Positions 17,149-26,101 of a DNA stretch of 64,000 nucleotides are shown here, in pieces. The stretch's first letter is position 1; each line of letters begins with the position of its first letter. Source of the DNA: Campylobacterota bacterium (GTDB taxonomy: Bacteria > Campylobacterota > Campylobacteria > Campylobacterales > Sulfurovaceae); the NCBI GenBank assembly GCA_003252535.1, contig QKDN01000002.1, forward strand, positions 1 through 64,000, read 5' to 3'. The notes beneath the pieces were generated by a model that made no database searches, had not been told where the DNA came from, and saw only the letters and a list, made by a program, of their open reading frames with translations. A program made the translations under genes and the position numbers.

Positions 17149-18211
17149 TGGCTTCTGCCTCCTTCGCGAACTTCTCCACCTCTTCGATGAACCGCTCGAC
17201 AAGCTTGTCCTGCGGGAGCTTGGCGACCACTTCGCCCCCTACCATTACGAGGCCACTCCCCTTGCCGTAGGCGATGGCGACATCGGCGTGCTTCGCCTCC
17301 CCGATAGCATTGACGACGCACCCCATCACCGAGACGTTCATAGGGGTTTTGATATGGGATGTGAGCTGCTCCACCTCCCGTACAGCCGAGACGAGGTCCG
17401 CCTCGATACGGCCGCAGGTGGGGCAGGAGATGATATTGAGCCCGTCTTTGGCGCGGCCGCTGTCCTTGATGATGGCGCGGGCGACGTTGATCTCCTCCTC
17501 GAGCTCCCCGGTGATCGAGACGCGCATCGTATCGCCGATCCCATCAAGCAGCAGGGCACCCAGCCCGATAGCCGACTTGACCGTCGCGTGGAAGAGCGTC
17601 CCCGCCTCGGTGACGCCGAGGTGGAAGGGGTAATCGTTGCGCGGACGGAGCATCCGGTAGGCGTCGACGGTGCGCGCCACGTCGCTCGCCTTGAGGGAGA
17701 CCTTGATATCGGTGAAGTCGAGGTCTTCGAGGAACTTGATATTGTACTCCGCCGAGGCGACCATTCCCTCCGCCGTCGCGCCGTAGCGGTCCTCGAACTG
17801 CTTTTCGAGCGAGCCCGCATTGACACCGATACGGATGGGGAGATTGCGCTCCTTGCACGCTTTGACGATCTCCTTGATACGGTTCTGTTCCCCGATATTG
17901 CCGGGGTTGAAGCGGATGCAGTCGACCCACTTGGCGGCTTCGAGGGCAAGGCGGTAGTTGAAGTGGATATCGGCGACGAGGGGGATGGAGATGCGTTCTT
18001 TGATCTCTTTGAGCGCCAGCGCATCCTCCATCGCCGGGACAGCGACGCGGACGATATCGCACCCGGCGAGGTGGAGGCGGTTGATCTGCTCGACCGTCGC
18101 CTCGACGTCATGGGTATTGGAGAATGTCATCGACTGTACCGAGATGGGGGCGTCGCCCCCGACGGCGACATCGCCGACGAATATTTTCCTTGTAGGGTAT
18201 CTCTCTTTCAC
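17141..18211 (-). CDS. ispG: 4-hydroxy-3-methylbut-2-enyl diphosphate synthase (flavodoxin/ferredoxin)
   Basis: A 356-residue [4Fe-4S] enzyme of the MEP isoprenoid pathway that reduces MEcPP to HMBPP. It shows [18 protein letters not shown] near the N-terminus, the TIM-barrel pattern with [10 protein letters not shown] and DIHFNY, and the cluster-binding residues in [13 protein letters not shown] and [16 protein letters not shown]. It starts with GTG at 18211, overlapping the TGA of the upstream kinase-like gene (GTGA), and its stop overlaps the start of dnaB. Translational coupling along this whole run is likely. Confidence 0.96.
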   Translation of the reverse strand: MKERYPTRKIFVGDVAVGGDAPISVQSMTFSNTHDVEATVEQINRLHLAGCDIVRVAVPAMEDALALKEIKERISIPLVADIHFNYRLALEAAKWVDCIRFNPGNIGEQNRIKEIVKACKERNLPIRIGVNAGSLEKQFEDRYGATAEGMVASAEYNIKFLEDLDFTDIKVSLKASDVARTVDAYRMLRPRNDYPFHLGVTEAGTLFHATVKSAIGLGALLLDGIGDTMRVSITGELEEEINVARAIIKDSGRAKDGLNIISCPTCGRIEADLVSAVREVEQLTSHIKTPMNVSVMGCVVNAIGEAKHADVAIAYGKGSGLVMVGGEVVAKLPQDKLVERFIEEVEKFAKEAEANG

Positions 18212-19965
18212 TGCTTTGCCTTTGGTTCTTTATTGAGTCTGATCCTGAACAGGATGGTGTGGTCGGGATTGGCGGCTTCGAGCGTCCCGTTGCAGAACTT
18301 CTCGACGATACTCCTGGATATATGGAGCCCCATAGCGCTGCTGCGGCTCTCTCCCGGTGAGGGGGTGTAGGGGTCGAAAAGCTGCCGTATAGAGCTCTCG
18401 TTGATATTCACAGCATTGCCCGAGATATCGAGAATATGTTCTTCGGGACTTTCGTAGCTCCTGATCGTGATCGCCGGGTTGTGTACCTTCTGTTCCGCAA
18501 GGGTGTGCTGGATATGCTTGATGAGGTTGAGGACCACCTGCCGCAGCTCGCCGGGGAGGTTCTCGAACGTCCCCCTGTCGCCGTACTGTTCCGTCACGGC
18601 GATACTTTCGTACCTGAGTTGCGGTTCGATGATCTTCAGCACATCGGAGACGATCTGCGGGAAAGTGATGTGCTCTCTCTTCCGGCCTGAACGAAAAAAG
18701 TTCCTGAAGTCATCGATGGTGTCGCTGATGTGTTTGACGAACGAGGAGATATTGGCCGTCTGTCGGATCACCCCCTCTTTGTCGCACTGGTCAAGCTGCG
18801 TTTTGAGCTCGATCGACATGGAAGCTGCGGAGATGCCCGAGAGGGGCTGTCTCCACTGGTATGCCATCATATTGATCATCTCCCCCATCTGGGCAAGCCG
18901 CGACTGGTTGAAGAGCATTTCGTCCTTGTCACGGTTCTTCTTTACCTCGTCGTGTATCTTCCCCTGAAGGGAGCTGTTGAAGAGTTCGAGCTCTTTCTGC
19001 CTCTTGTAGAGCTCGGCATCCTTGGTGTGGTTGAGACGGAGGCTCCTGAACAGGTAGAAAAAAAGGACAGAAAGCAATAACAGCAGGAAGATAAACTCTC
19101 CCTTGTAGAGGCGGACCGCGTAGTGCAGCGTGCTCTCTTCGATCTCGAAAAGGTTGTTGAAATGGCTGTCGACCCTCCACTCAAGCTTTTGGGAGAGTTG
19201 CTGCATCGTATCGATGAGCTTTTTGTAGATATCGACTGATGCGGTGGAGAAGTCTTCTGATGGTCTGAGGAGGGCAAAGGTCTTTTTCATCTCTGCGACA
19301 AGGTAGGTAAGCTCGGTATATTTCCCCTCGGCACTGAGGATCCGGACGAGGTGCTCTATCTCTACAAGGCTCTTTTCGACCGGGGCGATGTGCCAGGTGA
19401 ACATCTCGCGGTTATTCTGTGTGAGCGAGTCGTTGGTGTCGGCCGGGAGCATACTCTTCAGGTATGCCAGATCATAGCTGAGCTCCGGGATGAAATAGGT
19501 GCTGAGGATACTGAAAAAATAGCTCTCTTTATCTTCATAGAAGTGGATGTCGTAAGTGCCGACCGCTTTGAACCCTTCCAGGGCAATGGGATCGAGAATC
19601 TCTTCGAGAAGTTCCGTAGGGTAGTTGTGCTTTTTTAGGTGCGACAGCTTCGCCTGGAGCGCAGGCTGTGTGATCTTCTGGGTCTCGAGGAGCCTGCCGA
19701 CGCTCCGGTCGAGCTCTTTTTTGTCCGCACTATTGCCGTCACGGGCAAAGAGCTCTTTGTAGTGTACGATCCGGAGGCGGGTATCGTCAAGGGCTTTGAG
19801 GTACTCGAGCCCCGCAACCTGTCTTTTCTGGCGCTGGAGCTCCTTCTCCTTCTGTTCAAGCAGATCGGTATATATCCCGGCGACCAGGAGTACGACGACA
19901 AGATACCCTGCCAGCAGCAGGATCATGCTTTTGGATGTTCTTTTGCGTGCGGCGCTTGGATACAT
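18208..19965 (-). CDS. Sensor histidine kinase-like protein with degenerate catalytic motifs
   Basis: A 585-residue membrane protein. Helices at about 13-31 and 291-308 bracket a mostly helical extracytoplasmic sensor of 255 residues (possibly a DAHL-type domain). A coiled-coil region, a HisKA-like region and a HATPase-like domain follow. The dimerisation box reads [19 protein letters not shown]: Tyr369 stands where the family has the phospho-accepting His (AHQWRQPL). In the N-box, LNLIKHIQH replaces LNLINNAKD. In the G1 box, SGNAVNI replaces SDNGGGI. All three features needed for autophosphorylation therefore look lost, although the fold and a [11 protein letters not shown]2 region remain. 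No response regulator is adjacent. It is probably a pseudokinase signalling by conformation. Confidence 0.75.
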   Translation of the reverse strand: MYPSAARKRTSKSMILLLAGYLVVVLLVAGIYTDLLEQKEKELQRQKRQVAGLEYLKALDDTRLRIVHYKELFARDGNSADKKELDRSVGRLLETQKITQPALQAKLSHLKKHNYPTELLEEILDPIALEGFKAVGTYDIHFYEDKESYFFSILSTYFIPELSYDLAYLKSMLPADTNDSLTQNNREMFTWHIAPVEKSLVEIEHLVRILSAEGKYTELTYLVAEMKKTFALLRPSEDFSTASVDIYKKLIDTMQQLSQKLEWRVDSHFNNLFEIEESTLHYAVRLYKGEFIFLLLLLSVLFFYLFRSLRLNHTKDAELYKRQKELELFNSSLQGKIHDEVKKNRDKDEMLFNQSRLAQMGEMINMMAYQWRQPLSGISAASMSIELKTQLDQCDKEGVIRQTANISSFVKHISDTIDDFRNFFRSGRKREHITFPQIVSDVLKIIEPQLRYESIAVTEQYGDRGTFENLPGELRQVVLNLIKHIQHTLAEQKVHNPAITIRSYESPEEHILDISGNAVNINESSIRQLFDPYTPSPGESRSSAMGLHISRSIVEKFCNGTLEAANPDHTILFRIRLNKEPKAKQ

Positions 19966-19989
19966 ACTTTTTGGGTGCTCCCGGATAGG

Positions 19990-20457
19990 TTATTTGGACG
20001 CTGCATCCCGTACGCACATGGCGTGGAAGGGACGGTCGTACTTTTCGGTATTGTAACGCCCTAAGTCATAGTCGATATACCAGGCGTTTTCGTATCTGTC
20101 CGGGGTACTGGTCCAGTAGATCCCCTTTTGGGTATTGTGGAAACTGTTCCTGATCGAGACGGGACGGCGGGTGAAATCGAAAAGGGACTTGAGCTCCTCG
20201 AGGGAGGGGAGTCTCCAGTCGCTGTATCCCCCGTGTCTGAGCCCTTTGCAGTACTCTGTCGCCTCATGAAAGGTATATTTCCGGGCGTTGGGGATATCGG
20301 TGTAGAGTTTGCCTCCGCGGATATCCCTGACGGTATTCTCTTTGGCATCGCGTACGAAGTTTGGATCATCTTTGCCGTTGCCGCCGCCGAACTGCGGAAT
20401 GAAAGAACCCCATGCGAGCATCGTGGCCGACAGCAATACCGTAACACTCTTTTTCAT
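19990..20457 (-). CDS. Secreted DUF1566 (Lcl C-terminal-like) protein
   Basis: A 155-residue protein with a signal peptide (MKKSVTVLLSATMLAWG). The DUF1566 pattern follows: FHEATEYCKGLRHGGYSDWRLPSLEEL, then GIYWTSTPD, AWYIDYDLG and PFHAMCVRD. The domain is found in many exported bacterial proteins with a C-type-lectin-like or FGE-like fold; its role is unknown. The two cysteines (in EYCKG and AMCVRD) could form a disulfide. It lies 24 bases upstream of the kinase-like gene on the same strand, so it may form part of that sensor's operon. Confidence 0.78.
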   Translation of the reverse strand: MKKSVTVLLSATMLAWGSFIPQFGGGNGKDDPNFVRDAKENTVRDIRGGKLYTDIPNARKYTFHEATEYCKGLRHGGYSDWRLPSLEELKSLFDFTRRPVSIRNSFHNTQKGIYWTSTPDRYENAWYIDYDLGRYNTEKYDRPFHAMCVRDAASK

Positions 20458-20526
20458 TCCCGCTCCCCCTCACTAGATAGTCTCATATTATAACATCAAA
20501 TTCATTTGCTTTGGGAGGGAGCAAAT

Positions 20527-21363
20527 CTATATCTTTTCGATCGCTATCCCCTTGTCGAGGAGGTAGCAAAAGCGCAACCCGTGCAAAAAGATTGCCCAGG
20601 AGATGTATATCCAGAGGAAAAAGAAGAGGAGGATGCTGATACTCCCGTAGATACTCGCATAGGTGTGGTTGTGCATGACATAGTAGACAAAACCGCTTTT
20701 AGCCAGGTACCAGATCATCGAAGCGATGAATGAGCTTGTCCCGGCGGCTGTTTTGGATATGCTCTTCTGCGATGAGAACTGGTAGGCGATATAGAAAACG
20801 CTCCAGATGATGAGATAGGGGAGGAAGTAGTAGATATGGATCGCACTTGTGATCTCATGCCTGTCGAGATATCCCTGGATCAGAGAAGAGAGGTAGAACG
20901 ACACCCCCAGCATCGAAGGGACGATGATCACAAGCCCGAGGTAGGTCCTGATCGCAGCGAGTATCCCCCGCTGCGGCGTCTCGAAGATATCGTTGACGAT
21001 ATAGTCGTAGGTCTTGAAGAACATGATCGCTGCGAATGTCACATAGAATACCCCTACCATCCCGAGCTTCCCGGAGTTGGCGACGAAGGCGTCGATATAT
21101 TTCATGATCTCGGCGGAGTCGGTGGGCATGAGATTGGAGAAGATGAGGTCGTGGAGCTTCCCGTAGTATGATTCGAAAATAGGCAGTGATGTGAATACCG
21201 AGAGGAGGATCACCAGCATCGGGATAATCGAAAAAAGGGTGTTCCAGCTGAGGCTCGAAGCGTAGTATCCCAGGCGGTCATCGAGGAGGTCGATGAAAAA
21301 ATCACGGACGAAGAGGTAGTAGTTCCGGAGGATGGTTCGGGTGGATTGGGAGATATTCATCAT
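20527..21363 (-). CDS. YihY/BrkB (UPF0761) family inner-membrane protein
   Basis: A 278-residue protein with about six membrane helices. Family marks are YYASSLSWNTLFSIIPMLVILLS, matching the 'xAaaLaYytllSliPll' signature near the N-terminus, then NDIFETPQRG, and a C-terminal YGSISILLFFFLWIYISWAIFLHG matching the conserved 'YGslagxixlllWlyxsxxxlLxGaexn' end. The family was once mis-assigned as RNase BN; its transport or structural function is unknown. It lies downstream of glcD, separated by a repeat B element. Confidence 0.9.
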   Translation of the reverse strand: MMNISQSTRTILRNYYLFVRDFFIDLLDDRLGYYASSLSWNTLFSIIPMLVILLSVFTSLPIFESYYGKLHDLIFSNLMPTDSAEIMKYIDAFVANSGKLGMVGVFYVTFAAIMFFKTYDYIVNDIFETPQRGILAAIRTYLGLVIIVPSMLGVSFYLSSLIQGYLDRHEITSAIHIYYFLPYLIIWSVFYIAYQFSSQKSISKTAAGTSSFIASMIWYLAKSGFVYYVMHNHTYASIYGSISILLFFFLWIYISWAIFLHGLRFCYLLDKGIAIEKI

Positions 21364-21392
21364 CTGACCTTTCAGAGCAGGCTGGGGTTATC

Positions 21393-21507
21393 CGTAGGGT
21401 GTTGTGCCAGACAACACCTTGAATCGCATAGTTCCTTATATTTCAAATAACCGGTACGATTTTTTACCGTCGCCGTTTTCGGTGTTGTGAGGGCACAACA
21501 CCCTACG
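21393..21507. repeat. Repeat B copy 1 (CGTAGGGTG...CACCCTACG)
   Basis: The element begins CGTAGGGTGTTGTG and ends CACAACACCCTACG, so its ends are inverted. Each end also folds alone: GGTGTTGT...ACAACACC on both sides. The 62-base middle does not match the other copies. It fills the gap between glcD and the YihY gene. Confidence 0.8.
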
Positions 21508-21512
21508 AAATA

Positions 21513-22907
21513 CTATGCAGGGTTCGGCAGTCCCATTTTCCCCGGGTTGAGGATATTGTTGGGGTCGAACGCCAGTTTGATATCCCTGAAGAGCGCGAGC
21601 TCCTCGTCGTTGAACGCTATGTTCATGAAGGGAGCCTTGCTCATCCCGATGCCGTGCTCGCCGCTGAGGGTTCCTCCCATACTCACCACGAGCTCGAATA
21701 TCTCTTCGATCGCCTCGTGCCCTTTGTGGAGCTCGGCGGGGTTGGAGCCGTCGACCATGACATTGACATGGATATTCCCGTCGCCTGCGTGACCGAAGCA
21801 CGGTACCTTGAGACCGTACTTGGCGCCGATGGCGTATATCTTCTCAAGCGCCTCGGGGAGCTTGCTGCGGGGTACCGAGATATCCTCGTTGAGCTTCTTG
21901 GAGCCGTAGATCGTGATGACCGGGGAGGCGTTGCGTCTGGCGTACCAGAGCTTTTTCCCCTCTTCGGCGTTCTGAGCGACTGTGAACCCTATCGCGCCAT
22001 TGGCCTTGAACGACTCGTCGAGCTTGTGGAGCTGGTACTCCACCTCTTCGGCGACATTCCCGTCGACATCCCCTACGAGAAGTGCGCCCGCCTCTTCGGG
22101 GAGCTCGATGCCGAGCTTCTCTTTGAGCGCATGGACGACGAGGCTGTCGAGGAACTCCATCGCTACTGGGTTCGCACCCGCCGCGAGGGACTTGAACACG
22201 GCGTTCATCGCATCCTCGACCGACGGGAAGATACCCATGTAGGATTTGGTGAACTGCGGCATCGGGAGGAGCTTGACGGTGATCTCGGTGATCACCGCGA
22301 GGGTCCCTTCGCTGGCGATCAGGATACCGGCGATATTGTACCCCGCGACATCCTTGATCGTTCTCTTCCCTGCGCGGATGATATCGCCGTTGGCTCTCAC
22401 CGCCCTGAGCGCCATGACATAGTCCTTGGTGATGCCGTACTTGGCTGCGCGCATACCACCTGCGTTCTCGCTGACATTGCCGCCGATGCTCGAGTACTCT
22501 TCGCTGGCAGGATCGGGCGGGTAGAAGAGCCCTGCGGCGGCAGCCGCCTTCTGGAGCTCCATGTTGACCACGCCCGGCTGTACCACCGCGACCATGTTCT
22601 CGATATCGATCTCGAGGATACGGTTCATGTGCTTTTCCATCGCCAGCAGGATGCCGCCGTTGGCAGGGAGGGCGCCGCCTGTGAAGCCCGAACCTGCGCC
22701 GCGCGGCGTGATGACGATCCTGTGTTCGTTGCAGTACCTGAGGATATTGCTCACATCCTCCTCGTGGCGGGGGAAGACCACCGCGTCGGGCTCGTAGCGG
22801 GTGCGCGTGGCATCATAGCTGTAGGCGATGAGATGGGCTTTGTCGCTGTAGACATTTTCGGTGCCGACGATCCCCTTCAGGGCTTCGATATGTTTCGGGT
22901 CCAACAC
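21513..22907 (-). CDS. glcD: Glycolate oxidase subunit GlcD-like FAD-linked dehydrogenase
   Basis: A 464-residue flavoprotein of the FAD-binding PCMH / GlcD family that oxidises 2-hydroxy acids such as glycolate or D-lactate. The FAD domain shows VFPRHEEDVSNILRYC, TPRGAGSGFTGGALP, NAGGMRAAKYG and GTLAVITEITVKLLP. The C-terminal FAD-oxidase domain has PCFGHAGDGNIHVNVM and SGEHGIGMSKAPFM. It begins with GTG at 22907, sharing one base with the stop of the PgbA-like gene (TAGTG). No glcE or glcF is adjacent, so substrate and electron partner are uncertain. Confidence 0.88.
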   Translation of the reverse strand: MLDPKHIEALKGIVGTENVYSDKAHLIAYSYDATRTRYEPDAVVFPRHEEDVSNILRYCNEHRIVITPRGAGSGFTGGALPANGGILLAMEKHMNRILEIDIENMVAVVQPGVVNMELQKAAAAAGLFYPPDPASEEYSSIGGNVSENAGGMRAAKYGITKDYVMALRAVRANGDIIRAGKRTIKDVAGYNIAGILIASEGTLAVITEITVKLLPMPQFTKSYMGIFPSVEDAMNAVFKSLAAGANPVAMEFLDSLVVHALKEKLGIELPEEAGALLVGDVDGNVAEEVEYQLHKLDESFKANGAIGFTVAQNAEEGKKLWYARRNASPVITIYGSKKLNEDISVPRSKLPEALEKIYAIGAKYGLKVPCFGHAGDGNIHVNVMVDGSNPAELHKGHEAIEEIFELVVSMGGTLSGEHGIGMSKAPFMNIAFNDEELALFRDIKLAFDPNNILNPGKMGLPNPA

Positions 22908-23602
22908 TACAATGCACCCATGATCTGATAGTAGTTGCCTTTGGCCTCGCCGGAGAACCAGCCGCTGTCGATATTGCCTACCCTTGAGTAGAACGGTACC
23001 TGTCCGGTACCGGGGAGAGAGTCGAGTGATTTTTTGGAGACATAGGCGCGGCTGACCGGATCATAGAGGACGGCGCTCCCCTGTTTGACGATATAGACAA
23101 GCCCTACCTGGTGGATGCTCGCGAACTTGGCAAGATTTTCCCTTGTCGGGTAAGTATCACCCTCCTGTGCAAGGAAGAGGGCGAAAAGGTCGGGGTGTAT
23201 CCAGTTCTTGGAGGCGCTTGCAGTGATCTTGTTGTAGGTGTCGGCATTCGGGGCAAGGAGGAGGATATTCTGATAGAGGTATCCGCCGACGACCCTGTCA
23301 CCTGTGCTTACCTGCGGGCTGACTGCCGGGAGGTTGGCATGCTGGGTCGGCTCGAAGCTCACAAGTGCGGCGCTGCTGCCGCCATCGTATCTGATAAAGG
23401 TGCTGATCGCCTTGAGCTCGTCGTTGTAGCGGTGGACGACTATGCCGCTCATCCCTTTGGCCGGGAGAGGCTTGGAGAGGGTGACCCCTTTGCCGGAAAC
23501 GGCAGCGACCGATGTCTCCGTCGTGGCAGGGTAGAAATCTGCGAGGAGCGGGGTGAACAGAACACCTGTGACCGAGAGAATCCTGATAATAACTTTACGC
23601 AT
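22907..23602 (-). CDS. PgbA-like (plasminogen-binding N-terminal domain) exported protein
   Basis: A 231-residue protein with a signal peptide (MRKVIIRILSVTGVLFTPLLA). The first 170 residues resemble the N-terminal domain of the Helicobacter surface proteins PgbA/PgbB: a TTETSVAAVSGKGVTLSKPL start, GMSGIVVHRY, and VSTGDRVVGGYLYQNILLLAPN. The C-terminal lysine-rich plasminogen-binding tail of the Helicobacter proteins is missing, so plasminogen binding should not be assumed. The domain is common in free-living epsilonproteobacteria. It overlaps glcD by one base and is divergent from mgtE. Confidence 0.65.
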   Translation of the reverse strand: MRKVIIRILSVTGVLFTPLLADFYPATTETSVAAVSGKGVTLSKPLPAKGMSGIVVHRYNDELKAISTFIRYDGGSSAALVSFEPTQHANLPAVSPQVSTGDRVVGGYLYQNILLLAPNADTYNKITASASKNWIHPDLFALFLAQEGDTYPTRENLAKFASIHQVGLVYIVKQGSAVLYDPVSRAYVSKKSLDSLPGTGQVPFYSRVGNIDSGWFSGEAKGNYYQIMGAL

Positions 23603-23640
23603 TCAAATCCTTTATCGTAAGCAAGTCGATTTATTAGCAG

Positions 23641-23646
23641 ATTATA
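23641..23646 (-). promoter_or_regulatory. -10 element for the PgbA-like gene
   Basis: A perfect TATAAT on the minus strand, about 40 bases upstream of the ATG at 23602. A TTTGGG about 16 bases further upstream could act as -35. It lies in the divergent region shared with mgtE. Confidence 0.45.
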
Positions 23647-23688
23647 CTGATGCAAGATTAAACCCAAATTATGCTCCGGGGGCTGTAA

Positions 23689-23717
23689 TTGGGGTTAAAT
23701 CGAATTTATGCGATAAT
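23689..23717 (+). promoter_or_regulatory. Sigma70-type promoter for mgtE
   Basis: TTGGGG (23689-23694) and GATAAT (23712-23717) are separated by 17 bases, 24 bases upstream of the mgtE start. I see no magnesium (M-box) riboswitch-like leader; the leader is too short for one. Confidence 0.45.
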
Positions 23718-23740
23718 CTCGAAACCAAGGGGGAGAGCCG

Positions 23741-25111
23741 ATGTCTCAAGAAAATCTGCATTTAGAAGAATCAAAACTATTACTCGAATCGCTGATAGAA
23801 AATCCCGAAGGGTTCGAGGAGTACCATGAGAACGAGATCGCCAAGATACTCAAGGAGATCCACGGGCACGAAGGGACCGAGGCCTTCATCGAATATGCCA
23901 GCGCGATCCCGGAGGAATACCTGGGGGAGGTCCTCCTCGAGCTGCCCGAGAACATCAAGGATGAGGCGCTCAGCGAACTCCCCGTCGAGAAACTCGTAGA
24001 GATCATCGACGAGCTCGACTCGGACGACGCCGCCGACCTGATGCAGGATATCAGTGATGTGGATGTCGAAAAAGAGCAGGAAGTCCTCTCCAACCTCGAC
24101 AAAGAGTATATCAATGAGATCAAGCTCCTCAAGAAATACGAGTACGAAGAGGCGGGTGCATGGATGCAGACCGAGCTCTTCTCCGCCACCCTCGACGAAA
24201 AGCTCAGCGATGCTGTCGCGAGGCTCAAGAGGATGAAGGACGAAGAGGACCTGAACAATGTCCACCAGGTCTTTTTGCTCGACAAGTTCGGTATGCTCGT
24301 GGGGGCGATACAGCTCGAGGAGCTCATCACACTCGACTTTACCAAGAGCTTTGATGAGTATTTCGACAAGTACCACACGATGATCAAGACGGTCAAGGCG
24401 CGCGATTCGATCCATGAAGTGGTCAAGCTCTTCGAGGACTACAACCTCGTCGTCCTCCCCGTCATCGACGACCAGTACAGACTTGTCGGGCGTATCACTT
24501 CGGACGACGTCTACGACATCATCGAAGAGCGGGCGACCGACCAGATCTATAAAATGGCCGGGGTTCACGACGATACCGAAGAGGACCACGATATCGCCTC
24601 GATCACCAAGAAGCGGGGCACCTGGCTGGGGATCAACCTTGTCACCGCGATCCTCGCTTCCTTCGTCATCGCGATCTTCGACGAGACGATCCAGAAGTTC
24701 GTTGCGCTGGCGGTACTGATGCCTATCGTCGCTTCGATGGGGGGCAATGCAGGGACGCAGACCCTGACGATCATGGTGCGTCAGATAGCGCTCGGAGAGA
24801 TGAACTGGATCGATGCGAAAGACTCGATCAGGCGGGAGATCATCGTCTCCCTGCTCAATGGTCTGGTGTTTGCCCTGGTGATGGGGGTGATCGCCTACCT
24901 GTGGTTCAGCGACGGGCGGCTGGGTCTGGTTATAGGGCTTGCGATGGTGGTCAACCTCCTCGCCGCAGGTTTCTTCGGTGCCATCATCCCGCTGATGCTC
25001 AAGCGTGTGGGCACCGATCCGGCAGTGGCGAGCTCGGTACTGCTCACCACCGTCACCGACGTGCTCGGATTCTTCGCCTTCCTGGGGCTGGCAGCGATGA
25101 TGCTGGTGTAG
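23741..25111 (+). CDS. mgtE: Magnesium transporter MgtE
   Basis: A 456-residue Mg2+ channel. The acidic N-terminal helical domain (residues 1-130, many E/D; LPVEKLVEIIDELDSDDAADLMQDI) and two CBS domains (about 135-260; SIHEVVKLFEDYNLVVLPVID, GRITSDDVYDII) form the Mg2+-sensing gate. Five membrane helices follow (about 290-456), with the family motif PIVASMGGNAGTQTLTIMVR lining the pore and TDPAVASSVLLTTVTDVLGF at the end. ATG 23741 follows AAGGGGGAGAG. The NUDIX gene starts three bases after its stop, so they are co-transcribed. Confidence 0.96.
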   Translation: MSQENLHLEESKLLLESLIENPEGFEEYHENEIAKILKEIHGHEGTEAFIEYASAIPEEYLGEVLLELPENIKDEALSELPVEKLVEIIDELDSDDAADLMQDISDVDVEKEQEVLSNLDKEYINEIKLLKKYEYEEAGAWMQTELFSATLDEKLSDAVARLKRMKDEEDLNNVHQVFLLDKFGMLVGAIQLEELITLDFTKSFDEYFDKYHTMIKTVKARDSIHEVVKLFEDYNLVVLPVIDDQYRLVGRITSDDVYDIIEERATDQIYKMAGVHDDTEEDHDIASITKKRGTWLGINLVTAILASFVIAIFDETIQKFVALAVLMPIVASMGGNAGTQTLTIMVRQIALGEMNWIDAKDSIRREIIVSLLNGLVFALVMGVIAYLWFSDGRLGLVIGLAMVVNLLAAGFFGAIIPLMLKRVGTDPAVASSVLLTTVTDVLGFFAFLGLAAMMLV

Positions 25112-25114
25112 CCG

Positions 25115-25693
25115 ATGAAGCATACGATCACGAATTTCACCCTTGTCCCCCTTGAGGATGCCGCTTTCATCCAGACCGCCCGGGCCACCTACGAACAGGA
25201 TGGCGTCCCCAAGAGCTGGGAGGTGGTACAGGCGCACGACAGCGTGGCAATCCTCATCTACCATACAGAGATGAACGCTTTCGTACTGGTCAGGCAGTTC
25301 CGCCCGGCAGTCTATATCCGCAACAAAGAGGGGATCACCCTCGAGCTGTGTGCTGGGATCGTTGACAAGGAGCTGAGTCTCGAAGAGATCGCCCGCGAGG
25401 AGATCATGGAGGAGTGCGGCTACGATATCGAAAGCGGTACGATAGAGAAGGTCACGTCGTTCTACACTTCCGTGGGATTTGCAGGGAGCAGGCAGACCCT
25501 CTACTATGCCGAGGTCGACGAGAGTATGCGCGTAGGCGAAGGGGGTGGTATCGACGACGAGTTCATCGAAGTGGTCACGCTGGACGTAAATGAAGCGAGG
25601 GATATGCTCTTCGATGAAAGGATCGTCAAGACCACGGGACTGATGTTCGCGTTCTACTGGTGGTTCGAGAACAAAAAGACGGCAAAACAGTGA
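25115..25693 (+). CDS. NUDIX hydrolase (ADP-ribose/UDP-sugar pyrophosphatase-like)
   Basis: A 192-residue protein. The NUDIX box reads CAGIVDKELSLEEIAREE followed by IMEECGY; the catalytic E-x-x-E-E core is kept, while the Arg of the usual R-E pair appears one place early. The preceding strand (AFVLVRQFRPAVY) and the domain layout resemble the NudF/NUDT14 group that splits ADP-ribose or nucleotide sugars into phosphates. The exact substrate is open. It is cotranscribed behind mgtE. Confidence 0.85.
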   Translation: MKHTITNFTLVPLEDAAFIQTARATYEQDGVPKSWEVVQAHDSVAILIYHTEMNAFVLVRQFRPAVYIRNKEGITLELCAGIVDKELSLEEIAREEIMEECGYDIESGTIEKVTSFYTSVGFAGSRQTLYYAEVDESMRVGEGGGIDDEFIEVVTLDVNEARDMLFDERIVKTTGLMFAFYWWFENKKTAKQ

Positions 25694-25744
25694 TCTGCCG
25701 ACCCTTCAGGAATCCCGCAGGAACGGCGCATAAGGCCCCGTTAA

Positions 25745-25773
25745 TTCACACCTAACCAAAAATAAGATAATAT
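25745..25773 (+). promoter_or_regulatory. Promoter of the DUF465 gene
   Basis: TTCACA (25745-25750) and TAATAT (25768-25773) are spaced by 17 bases, 32 bases upstream of the ATG, with CAGGAG as ribosome binding site. With the terminator at 26039 this makes the small gene a self-contained unit. Confidence 0.5.
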
Positions 25774-25804
25774 ATCAAAAACAAAAACCATCAGGAGCTT
25801 ACCT

Positions 25805-26032
25805 ATGCTACATGAATACAGAGAAGAGATATCACACCTCAAACAAGAAAATGCACACTTCGCAAAGATCTTCGACAGACACAACGAACTCGATCAAAAA
25901 GCGAAAGATGTTGACGAGGGTAGACTTCACCTCAGCGATGCAGAGCTTGAGACGATCAAAAAAGAGAAACTTCTCCTCAAAGACGAAGCGCTCAGAGAGA
26001 TCCTCGCATACAAAAAATCACTCGAGTCGTAA
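25805..26032 (+). CDS. YdcH-like DUF465 small coiled-coil protein
   Basis: A 75-residue, highly charged helical protein. The pattern HLKQENAHFAKIFDRHNELDQ, then DEGRLHLSDAELETIKKEKL and LKDEALREILAYKKS matches the DUF465/YdcH family, often abundant small proteins of unknown function. The gene has its own promoter and a strong terminator, which fits high independent expression. Confidence 0.88.
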   Translation: MLHEYREEISHLKQENAHFAKIFDRHNELDQKAKDVDEGRLHLSDAELETIKKEKLLLKDEALREILAYKKSLES

Positions 26033-26038
26033 CTCGCC

Positions 26039-26057
26039 GCGGGGTTTCCCCGCTTTT
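26039..26057 (+). terminator. Rho-independent terminator after the DUF465 gene
   Basis: GCGGGG-TTT-CCCCGC followed by TTTT, seven bases after the stop codon. It is a perfect GC-rich stem with a three-base loop. Confidence 0.8.
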
Positions 26058-26101
26058 CCAAACTTCCTCTTTTACCCAATTTTTTTCACTGAAGACACAC
26101 T

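Noticed and set aside
23717-23741. Magnesium riboswitch (M-box) upstream of mgtE
   Set aside because: With the promoter at 23689-23717 the leader is only about 20 bases, far too short for an M-box, and no M-box-like stems are visible upstream.
23780-25264. 494-codon open frame on the minus strand across mgtE
   Set aside because: It is the antisense of mgtE and the NUDIX gene. Its composition (runs of Asp, His, Val, Arg) is that of a mirrored GC-rich gene, with no ribosome site and no recognisable domain.
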